NCBI GenBank assembly: GCA_015056315.1
Contig: SVGN01000028.1
Location: 1-33,739 of the forward strand
Direction: 5' to 3'
DNA length: 33,739 nt
Origin: Clostridiales bacterium
GTDB lineage: Bacteria > Bacillota > Clostridia > Christensenellales > Aristaeellaceae
The notes under the pieces are model-generated. The model was not told the DNA's origin. It was given only the letters and a program-made list of their open reading frames with translations, and ran no database searches. This document shows, one piece after another, positions 7,829-13,966 of the stretch. Position 1 is the first letter of the stretch. Every line of letters starts with the position of its first letter. Made by a program: the position numbers and the translations under genes.

Positions 7829-9592
7829 TCACTCCGCAGGCGGGGCGGGGGTCTGGTACACGATGGCGGGGGTGGGTTCCGGGGTCATGGTGGGCACGGG
7901 GCTGGGGGTGACCGCCGGGTCGGGGCTGGGGGTGGGGGTGTTGGCGGCCAGCACATCCGCATAGATATGCTCCAGGGTCTTCACGCCCGCCTTGCCATCC
8001 GGGTAGAGGCCGTTGGCCTTCTGGTAGGCTTTGACCGCACCTGTGGTGCCCTTGTAGTATGTGCCGGTCACGGTGCCGGTATAGTAGCCCAGTTCCTTGA
8101 GCTTGCACTGGAGCCAGTACACATCCTCGCCGGAAGACTTGGTCTGCAGATTGCGCAGCGGCATGGGCGGCAGCTTGGTGCCATCGTACACCGGGGCCAT
8201 GGTGGGCACCGGTGTGGTGGCGGGCCACATCAGCTCCTTGTTGAGCCTGGGCTGCTTGATGGCGTAGCGCAGCTCCTCATCCAGCGGCAGATCCTCGGTG
8301 ATGTGGATGGTGGTGCCTGCACGGATGTTCTCGTAGATCCACTTGGCATCGCTCACCAGCAGGCGGATGCAGCCGTGGGAGGCGCGGGAGCCCAGCTTGT
8401 TGTAGCTCTTCACGCTCAGGGCCATGTTATCCACCTCGTTATAGATAACGCTGTGGAAGGCGATGTTATCGTTGATGCGCGTCCAGTAGCGGGCGTGGCT
8501 GCCGTAGAGGCTGAAATACGCCCACTGGGCACGTCTGCCGTTGGTGACGAAATCGCCCAGATCGCTGGGGGTGCCCACCATACCGGTGGAGCAGATCATC
8601 TGCTTGACGGGGATGGTGTACTCGCCGTTCTCATCGATGGCGTAGACCTTGGTGGCCTGGTTCTTCACATCCACCACCACATAATAGGGCACCAGGGTGG
8701 GCATGGGGGTGGGCCGGGGGGTGCACTGAGCATCCACCACATCGGCGGTGTTGAAGAGGGCGTTCCAGGTATCCTCATCCATCTCACCATCGCCTACGGG
8801 CAGGCCGTTGTACTCCTGGAATACCTTCACCGCCGCCATGGTCTGGTTCATGTAATAACCGCTGATGGGGCCGTCGAAGAAGCCCAGCTCCTTGAGCCGG
8901 GTCTGCACACGCTTTACATCCTCGCCCTCGGAGCCCCGCACCAGCTTCTTGCGGTACGCCACATCCGCCCGGCTGTCGGCGGTGCCCTGACCATCCTCCA
9001 CCATGACCACATCGTTCACGTCGCCCACGTCCGCATCGGGGCCGGGGGTGGGGGTGGGCTGTGCGCCCTTGGCCAGCGCACGATTGGAGAACAGCAGCTG
9101 CTGGGTGGTGGCATCGGCGATGCCGGTGGCTTCCAGCCCGTTATGCTGCTGGAAGGCCTTTACCGCCGCCTCGGTGGCGGAACGGAACTTGCCGGTAGCC
9201 CGGGTGTTCAGGTACTTGAGGGCGATGAGATGCTCCTGCAGGCGGGTGACCGCATCGCCATCCTCGCCATTCTTGAGCACCTTGTACTGGGCGGTCATCA
9301 GCAGGCCGTAGGTGCTCTCATCCACCTCGCCGGTCTCCTCCTGGCCGTAATCCTTCTGGAAGCGCTTGATGGCGGCGAAGGTGCCGTCCAGATAATTGCC
9401 GCTCACCTTGCCGGTGTAGTAGCCCAGATCCTTCAGTTTTTGCTGGATCTCCGTTACCTGGTCGCCCTTCATGCCGTAGACGATGTTCTGGAACGTGGTC
9501 TCCGCACCGCCTGCCGCCACGCAGCACACCAGCAGTGCACACAGCAGCGCGCACACCAGCGCCAGCATCAAAAGGGAACGTTTCTGCTTCAT
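7829..9592 (-). CDS. Secreted L,D-transpeptidase with four peptidoglycan-binding repeats
   Basis: The 587-residue precursor has a signal peptide (about residues 1-30). Peptidoglycan-binding (PG_binding_1) repeats lie at about 36-95, 105-168 and 218-285, then the YkuD catalytic domain at about 300-445, a fourth repeat at about 480-550, and a Thr/Pro-rich tail. The catalytic motif is SHGCIRLL with Cys408 as nucleophile and His406 beside it. YkuD enzymes cut the third-to-fourth residue bond of a donor stem peptide and form 3-3 cross-links or attach proteins to the wall. Each binding repeat has the YYTGxVxGxY, AVKxFQ pattern. The start is supported by GAGGTGA upstream, which overlaps the stop region of the HAD gene 12 bases away, so the two are probably co-transcribed. 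Confidence 0.93.
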   Translation of the reverse strand: MKQKRSLLMLALVCALLCALLVCCVAAGGAETTFQNIVYGMKGDQVTEIQQKLKDLGYYTGKVSGNYLDGTFAAIKRFQKDYGQEETGEVDESTYGLLMTAQYKVLKNGEDGDAVTRLQEHLIALKYLNTRATGKFRSATEAAVKAFQQHNGLEATGIADATTQQLLFSNRALAKGAQPTPTPGPDADVGDVNDVVMVEDGQGTADSRADVAYRKKLVRGSEGEDVKRVQTRLKELGFFDGPISGYYMNQTMAAVKVFQEYNGLPVGDGEMDEDTWNALFNTADVVDAQCTPRPTPMPTLVPYYVVVDVKNQATKVYAIDENGEYTIPVKQMICSTGMVGTPSDLGDFVTNGRRAQWAYFSLYGSHARYWTRINDNIAFHSVIYNEVDNMALSVKSYNKLGSRASHGCIRLLVSDAKWIYENIRAGTTIHITEDLPLDEELRYAIKQPRLNKELMWPATTPVPTMAPVYDGTKLPPMPLRNLQTKSSGEDVYWLQCKLKELGYYTGTVTGTYYKGTTGAVKAYQKANGLYPDGKAGVKTLEHIYADVLAANTPTPSPDPAVTPSPVPTMTPEPTPAIVYQTPAPPAE

Positions 9593-9603
9593 GACCGGTC
9601 ACC

Positions 9604-10416
9604 TCACAGATAGGGATTCATATCGCTGAGCCGCTCAAAGATAAGGGCGGGCTTGACGGGGCTTGATGCCACATCCTGCCGGGTGCTCTCGCCGGTGAGC
9701 ACCAGCACGCTGAGCATGCCGAAGTTGACGCCGGTGGCGATATCGGTATAGAGCCGGTCGCCCACCATGGCCAGCTGGTTCTTGCTAAGCCCGGTGATGC
9801 CCAGCGCATCCTCCACGATGCCGCTGTAGGGCTTGCCCAGGATCAGGTCGGGCCTGCGGCCTGCGCTGGCCTCGATGAACGCCATGATGGCCCCGATATC
9901 CGGCGCGAAGCCGGTCTCGGTGGGGCAGTTGAGATCCGGGTGGGTGGCGATATAGGGCAGGCCAGCGCGAACAAAGTCGCACACGGCGGTCATTTTGGCA
10001 TAATCCAGCGTGGTATCGTAGGCGATGAGCACATAATCGGGGGCTTCGTCATCCATGGGCAGGCCCATGGCGGCCAGCTCTGCCTTATAGAGATCGTTGC
10101 CCAGCACAAAGGCCTTCTTGCCGGGGAAGTGCTGCATGCAGTACCGCCCTGCGGTCTGCCCGGAGGTGAGCACATTGAGGAACGGCTCCGTTACGCCCAT
10201 GCGGCGCAGCTTTTCCACATACACCCGGCCGGATTTGGAGGAGTTGTTGGTCACAAACAGGGCCGTGCGCCCGGTCTCCCGGAGCTTTTCCAAAAAGCTG
10301 AGGGAGCCCTCCAGCAGGCGGTCGCCCAGGTAGAAGGTGCCGTCCATATCCAGCATAAAGCAGCGGATGGGGGCAAGGATGCTGCGCAGTTCGGCGGGGG
10401 TGGGTTCGTTGGGCAT
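9604..10416 (-). CDS. HAD-IIA family sugar-phosphatase-like hydrolase
   Basis: The 270-residue protein shows all HAD motifs: DMDGT with nucleophile Asp23 and Asp25, TNNSS as motif II, a lysine in LGKP, and GDRLYTDI as the acidic motif IV. The NagD/AraL-like cap between motifs II and III makes it class IIA, enzymes that dephosphorylate small phosphorylated metabolites such as nucleotide or sugar phosphates. The exact substrate cannot be read from sequence. ATG 10416 follows AAGGAG by ten bases; upstream in-frame codons are low-complexity. A possible promoter is TACAAT at 10553-10548. The L,D-transpeptidase follows 12 bases downstream. Confidence 0.9.
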   Translation of the reverse strand: MPNEPTPAELRSILAPIRCFMLDMDGTFYLGDRLLEGSLSFLEKLRETGRTALFVTNNSSKSGRVYVEKLRRMGVTEPFLNVLTSGQTAGRYCMQHFPGKKAFVLGNDLYKAELAAMGLPMDDEAPDYVLIAYDTTLDYAKMTAVCDFVRAGLPYIATHPDLNCPTETGFAPDIGAIMAFIEASAGRRPDLILGKPYSGIVEDALGITGLSKNQLAMVGDRLYTDIATGVNFGMLSVLVLTGESTRQDVASSPVKPALIFERLSDMNPYL

Positions 10417-10547
10417 GGCTGGGTGGCTCCTTCTTACGGATCGATTCCCCTGTGCGGGGTGCGGGTCAGCAGGGCTGACAGAGGGTGGGCAGCCGGGTGC
10501 GGGCATGGGGATGCCAAATGCAGACAGCTTTCCCATCTTATTTGTAT

Positions 10548-10577
10548 ATTGTAGCACAGAGAGTGGAAGGGGGGCAA
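10548..10577 (-). promoter_or_regulatory. Candidate promoter of the HAD/L,D-transpeptidase operon
   Basis: TACAAT on the minus strand (10553-10548) with a TTGCCC-type -35 about 19 bases upstream. It is weak in the -35 and spacing. The leader would be about 125 bases. Confidence 0.35.
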
Positions 10578-10626
10578 GGTGATGTGGGGGGAATGTTACA
10601 ATGCACGCAATACTGTTAATGATTTA

Positions 10627-10635
10627 TGGTATACT
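10627..10635 (+). promoter_or_regulatory. Extended -10 promoter of the HTH gene
   Basis: TGGTATACT at 10627-10635 is an extended -10 (TGn plus TATACT) located 35 bases before the ATG. No clear -35 is present, as is common for extended -10 promoters. Confidence 0.5.
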
Positions 10636-10669
10636 TTACATAGTCAAACGATAACAGGGAGGTATACAC

Positions 10670-11521
10670 ATGAATTGGAAAAGGATAGGAAGTAATATCC
10701 GGAGCTTACGTGAACGACACAGGCAGACACCGCTAGACTTAGCACTTATTATCAAAGTCTCAACTACAAGATTAAACGAATATGAAAACGGCGACAGGAT
10801 TGCACTAGATAAGTTGCAGATAATTGCTGATTACTATGATGTGACTATTGAGAGTTTGATAAATGATGATATTGATAACACTCCAATACAAGCGGAACTA
10901 TGGGATGCCGAAACAATTAAGTCTCTAATCGACAATACGCTTCCACTCCTCACATCAGACAGTGCTCGTCAAAATGAACACTTTGCAAAGGGATATCAAT
11001 ATGTAATGAACTGCAAAAGTAAACTGCGAGAAGGGTACACGCTACCTGCGCATGCCATAGATCCTGCTTTTGATGCATTTGTCTATGCTTTTGAGCATGA
11101 CGGAATCATTGAAGCTGCCGGTAATCTCTTGTTTTTCTTTTTCATTCTTTATTCCTCAAAGTTGGACCCTCATTATGATAGATTAGGCCAAGCTATTTTG
11201 CACGGCAAAACAAAGAGCAAAGATTTCTTAAAAAAATACATGGTAAAAAACCCCAATGAAAACGATGATAAAAACAGTGAAGAAAGAGCAATTCTTTCTT
11301 CAGACATTACTCCAATTGTTTACCAAATAATCCGGTTGTTGCGAGAAGATGGAAGATATTACGCATTTGCAGAATACTATCTGGCACTAGGACATTTCTT
11401 CGGAATTTTTGATAATGGCAATAACGCTGACAAGAATAAAACTATTGGATTTGGTATGATGTGCTCAGCATCAGCGTTAGGTAACAATTATGCATCAGCA
11501 TTCCTGAATACCATCTCTTGA
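10670..11521 (+). CDS. XRE-type helix-turn-helix protein with unknown C-terminal domain
   Basis: The 283-residue product has an N-terminal XRE/Cro helix-turn-helix (about residues 5-65, with the recognition region TRLNEYENGDR). About 220 residues of mostly helical sequence follow that I do not recognise; they include an unusually aromatic stretch (LLFFFFILYSS). It probably binds DNA and may sense a ligand or partner through the C-terminal part. AGGGAGGT (10656-10662) fixes the start. The gene is much more AT-rich than its surroundings and ends in a strong terminator at 11529, suggesting acquisition with its own signals. Confidence 0.75.
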   Translation: MNWKRIGSNIRSLRERHRQTPLDLALIIKVSTTRLNEYENGDRIALDKLQIIADYYDVTIESLINDDIDNTPIQAELWDAETIKSLIDNTLPLLTSDSARQNEHFAKGYQYVMNCKSKLREGYTLPAHAIDPAFDAFVYAFEHDGIIEAAGNLLFFFFILYSSKLDPHYDRLGQAILHGKTKSKDFLKKYMVKNPNENDDKNSEERAILSSDITPIVYQIIRLLREDGRYYAFAEYYLALGHFFGIFDNGNNADKNKTIGFGMMCSASALGNNYASAFLNTIS

Positions 11522-11528
11522 AGTTTAG

Positions 11529-11561
11529 CACTTTCGAGATTCTCGAAAGTGTTTCTCTTTT
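11529..11561 (+). terminator. Rho-independent terminator after the HTH gene
   Basis: CACTTTCGAG-ATT-CTCGAAAGTG is a perfect 10-bp hairpin (11529-11551) followed by TTTCTCTTTT. Confidence 0.9.
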
Positions 11562-11611
11562 GCATATAGAAAAAGTAATATGGAACAAAACATCAACAAA
11601 GGAGGTACACT

Positions 11612-11944
11612 ATGAACCGCAAAGAAAAACGCAGCTTTATCAGCCAAGCCCTTGACACCAGCCATACCCGCATGACTGAAGACGAAACAAATCTGCTTTT
11701 TGACTTCCTGACAAACTATGATGACAAATACCGAGGACAAAGCACAAGCAAAACTCACACGAGTCAGGGCAGATATTCGGAAGGGAAATTCACTCGTACC
11801 GAGACAAACACCTATACCTTTGAAGACACCCCCGGTATCCGGTATGACTACAGCTATCATGATGACGATGGGCAAACCGGTTCCAGTACCCAATTCATAA
11901 ACACCGCACGGGGAATTCTCAACTGGCTTAAGAATCATCATTGA
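11612..11944 (+). CDS. Hypothetical protein in AT-rich insert
   Basis: I do not recognise this 110-residue protein. It is hydrophilic and has many Thr, Ser, Tyr and Asp residues, including a DYSYHDDDG stretch, without cysteines or a membrane segment. AAAGGAGGT seven bases before ATG 11612 is a strong ribosome binding site. A gene for a small membrane protein follows 21 bases downstream, so the two probably form a pair. Confidence 0.6.
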   Translation: MNRKEKRSFISQALDTSHTRMTEDETNLLFDFLTNYDDKYRGQSTSKTHTSQGRYSEGKFTRTETNTYTFEDTPGIRYDYSYHDDDGQTGSSTQFINTARGILNWLKNHH

Positions 11945-11965
11945 CGGTCTGAAAGGAGAATCTTT

Positions 11966-12169
11966 ATGAACAACGTATCCAACTGGGATTGGAGAGGTGT
12001 CGCTGTTGTTGGCGGAGCTGCTGTACTGGGATTTACCACCATTTCTCTCGCTTTGATCGCAAAACTTGATCCATCAGATGTCAAAGAGGTGGTTCATCAT
12101 GTCATCGGGGCAATCTCTAATCGCTCCACACCGGCGATTAGCGGTACCGACACAACGCCAATCTCATAA
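11966..12169 (+). CDS. Small single-pass membrane protein
   Basis: The 67-residue product has one hydrophobic segment at about residues 11-33 (VAVVGGAAVLGFTTISLALIA), then a short tail with KEVVHHVIG. No family is recognised. AAAGGAGA upstream supports the start. It closes the AT-rich insert and is followed at once by a strong terminator. Pairing with the gene at 11612 could mean a membrane-linked two-gene module, but the sequence does not say what kind. Confidence 0.6.
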   Translation: MNNVSNWDWRGVAVVGGAAVLGFTTISLALIAKLDPSDVKEVVHHVIGAISNRSTPAISGTDTTPIS

Positions 12170-12176
12170 GCCATCC

Positions 12177-12207
12177 AAACGCCCACCGGCACTCCCGGTG
12201 GGCGTTT
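12177..12207. terminator. Bidirectional terminator
   Basis: Arms AAACGCCCACCGG (12177-12189) and CCGGTGGGCGTTT (12195-12207) are perfect 13-bp complements with a 5-base loop. It separates the plus-strand insert genes from the minus-strand XRE genes and overlaps the stop codon of the broken XRE gene. Confidence 0.85.
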
Positions 12208-12463
12208 ACTCTTCCTCCCCGGAGGCATCCAGCCCGGCGAAGAATTCGTCGTATGTGCAGTTGTAGATCTTGCGAAGCTCAACAAGCACGCTGGCGCGGA
12301 TGTTCAGCTCGCCCGCCTCGTATTTTGCGCAAGTAGTCCTGCCGATATCGCAGCCCCGGCGTTGCAGCTCGGCGCACAGCTTTTCTTACGAAAGCCCGCT
12401 CCCGCTGCGCAGACGGCGCAGATTATCCCCCATGTTCCGATCCCGCCGGATCTTCTGCTCCAT
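12206..12463 (-). pseudogene. XRE regulator interrupted by one ochre codon
   Basis: Read from ATG 12463 the frame encodes an 85-codon helix-turn-helix protein: a basic start, LRRLRSGSGLS, a stop (TAA, 12388-12386, codon 26), then EKLCAELQRRG, TTCAKYEAGELNI and YNCTYDEFFAGL, ending at TAA 12208-12206. The stop sits where XRE proteins normally have Gln (LSQEKLA), so a single CAA to TAA change explains it. Both sides stay in one frame, which is why it is hard to notice. It lies 37 bases after the intact XRE gene on the same strand. Either a recent pseudogene or a sequencing or strain-specific variant. Confidence 0.8.
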
Positions 12464-12500
12464 CTGCCTCACCCCGTATACGACCGCCATCCGATAAAGG

Positions 12501-12743
12501 TCACTTTACTTCCTGCTCCAGATCGTCGAACAGCTCCGATGCGAAAAACGCCTGTATGGAGATGCCCAGCCCATCACACAGCTTTTTGATGGTGGATATG
12601 GTAGCGCTGCGGTTGCGCCCGCTGACGATATTGTTGACCGTAGACTGGGTAACACCGCTGAGATTGCTGAGCTTGTTCACCGAAAGCTCCCGCTGCTGGC
12701 ACAATTCCACGATCCGCAGCCGAACAGCCTCGCCAATACGCAT
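12501..12743 (-). CDS. Small XRE-family transcriptional regulator
   Basis: The 80-residue protein is one helix-turn-helix domain: ELSVNKLSNLSGVTQSTVNN and SATISTIKKLCDGLGISIQAFF are standard XRE/Cro sequences. ATG 12743 is preferred because GAGAGG lies eight bases upstream; ATG 12749 is too near. It faces a SLOG-like gene across a region containing a 29-base palindrome, and so probably represses itself and that gene. A second, broken XRE gene follows downstream. Confidence 0.88.
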   Translation of the reverse strand: MRIGEAVRLRIVELCQQRELSVNKLSNLSGVTQSTVNNIVSGRNRSATISTIKKLCDGLGISIQAFFASELFDDLEQEVK

Positions 12744-12805
12744 GGGCATCACCTCTCTTTACCGGTTGTAAGTAGAGGATACGCAAAGCGCATTGAAAAG
12801 ATTAA

Positions 12806-12834
12806 CCCTTTTGAGTTAAAATAACTCAAAAGGG
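12806..12834. promoter_or_regulatory. Palindromic operator over divergent promoters
   Basis: CCCTTTTGAGTTA (12806-12818) and TAACTCAAAAGGG (12822-12834) are perfect 13-bp arms around AAA. The minus-strand promoter TTGAGT, 17 bases, GTTAAT and a plus-strand TTGAAA (12793-12798), 17-18 bases, TTAAAA/TAAAAT overlap it. A dimeric regulator here, plausibly the XRE protein at 12501, would block both genes. Confidence 0.65.
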
Positions 12835-12851
12835 GTGATGCCGTTCTGAAT

Positions 12852-13322
12852 ATGCAGCGCTGCTTCCTGATCGGGCACCGGGATGCACCAAAGACCATCT
12901 GCCCCGCATTGCTCAGGGCTGTGGAGGAACACATCCTGCATAAGGGCGTTACGGAATTCCTGGTGGGGCACTACGGCGCTTTTGACCGGATGGCGGCAGA
13001 AGCGGTGAGGGTGATGAAGGGGCTTGATCCCAGGGTGAGGCTGATCCTGCTGCTCCCCTATCACCCGCAGGAAAGAAATGTGCCCCTGCCGGAAGGGTTT
13101 GACGGTTCTCTCTACCCCGAGGGGCAGGAGACCGTGCCGAAACGGCTGGCGATCCTCCGGGCGAACCGATATGCGGCAGCCCATTCCGGGTATATCCTTG
13201 CCTATGCATGGCAACCGGGAAGCAATGCGAGAAAACTGGTGGAATGGGCACAGAGGCGCAGTGAAGGGGTCGTGACGGTGATCGGGCGGGAGGGGGAAAT
13301 GGGGAGCGGTTTATTGCGTTAG
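12852..13322 (+). CDS. SLOG-like Rossmann-fold protein
   Basis: The 156-residue product starts CFLIGHRDAPKTI and has TEFLVGHYGAFDRMAAEAV and LILLLPYHP, the pattern of the SLOG (YpsA/LOG-like) nucleotide-binding superfamily. Related proteins bind nucleotide-derived ligands, but the substrate here is unknown. The nearest ribosome-site-like sequence (AGGGGT, ending 12836) is inside the operator palindrome and about 15 bases from ATG 12852; a four-codon frame (ATG CCG TTC TGA, 12838-12849) lies between, so coupling by reinitiation is possible. It is divergent from the XRE gene. Confidence 0.65.
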   Translation: MQRCFLIGHRDAPKTICPALLRAVEEHILHKGVTEFLVGHYGAFDRMAAEAVRVMKGLDPRVRLILLLPYHPQERNVPLPEGFDGSLYPEGQETVPKRLAILRANRYAAAHSGYILAYAWQPGSNARKLVEWAQRRSEGVVTVIGREGEMGSGLLR

Positions 13323-13751
13323 GGGGGCGGCACCCTCAGTCACCCTTCGGGTGACAGCTCCCTCTGAAGAGGGAGCCTTTAGGGGGAGAGCTTCGCCGAC
13401 AGCTCCCTCTGAAGAGGGAGCCTTTTGGGGGAAGGCTTCACCGACAGCTCCCTCTTGAAGAGGGTGCCGTGGTGAGGGGCGGGCGGATTTTGCTAAAGAG
13501 GGAGCTGTAGGTGGGGCTATGAGGGGCTTGATTCCCCACTTACCCCAAATGTAGAGTGGCTGGTCCTGATACCCACCCCCAACCGCAATGGGGGTCCGGG
13601 GTCTCCCCGGCGTGGGAAGAGGGTAAGGGATCCTTAAGGGGACAGGGAGACCGGTACGGGGTCTCCCTTCCCCTTAAGCCGCCGGAGGCATCCCCCGGAG
13701 ACACCCATTGTACATTCTCTGTCCCTCTCCCCCGGCTCAACACCTGTTTAC
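13323..13751. repeat. Triple dispersed hairpins and a 46-base palindrome
   Basis: Three double-hairpin copies stand in tandem at about 13328-13377, 13390-13427 and 13438-13468, the last diverged (CTCCCTCTTGAAGAGGGTGCC). Downstream, CTTAAGGGG (13633-13641) pairs with CCCCTTAAG (13670-13678) and inside it GGGAGACC (13645-13652) with GGTCTCCC (13660-13667), a long nested palindrome. No gene is seen. Confidence 0.8.
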
Positions 13752-13780
13752 TTGACACTGCAAGGTTTTTCCCTTACAAT
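13752..13780 (+). promoter_or_regulatory. Strong sigma-A promoter of the riboswitch-ATPase transcript
   Basis: TTGACA (13752-13757), a 17-base spacer and TACAAT (13775-13780). Transcription should begin near 13787, about 33 bases before the riboswitch. Confidence 0.85.
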
Positions 13781-13817
13781 ATCCTGTGGTATCCCAAAGA
13801 TGCCCAAATCAAGAAAA

Positions 13818-13906
13818 CTCTTGAGGGAGTAGTTCGCGCATAGCGTGGCCGGTCAACACACGGCCCCACCGGGGTCTGGCCTGCCGTAAAGAACGAGACT
13901 CAGGTA
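13818..13906 (+). ncRNA. yybP-ykoY manganese riboswitch aptamer
   Basis: The hallmark internal loop is present: GGAGTAG (13826-13832) after P1 arm CTTGAG (13820-13825), and on the 3' side ACGAGA (13893-13898) before P1 arm CTCAGG (13899-13904). Between them is a GC-rich helical region with GGCCGGTCA and GTCTGGCC. This matches the yybP-ykoY class, which binds Mn2+ and turns on export genes. The next gene is a P-type ATPase, as for Lactococcus yoaB, a known member of the class. Confidence 0.85.
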
Positions 13907-13947
13907 CGCGAGAAACCGTTTCTCCTGTGCCCGGGTTTTCTTTATTT
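13903..13947 (+). terminator. Riboswitch expression platform (terminator hairpin)
   Basis: GGTAC (13903-13907) pairs with GTGCC (13927-13931) and GAGAAA (13910-13915) with TTTCTC (13919-13924), followed by TTTTCTTTATTT (13936-13947). The left arm overlaps the 3' strand of aptamer P1 (CTCAGG, 13899-13904), so Mn2+-stabilised P1 and the terminator compete. This predicts transcription ON with ligand. Confidence 0.75.
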
Positions 13948-13966
13948 CAGAAAGGAGTTCGCTGAA

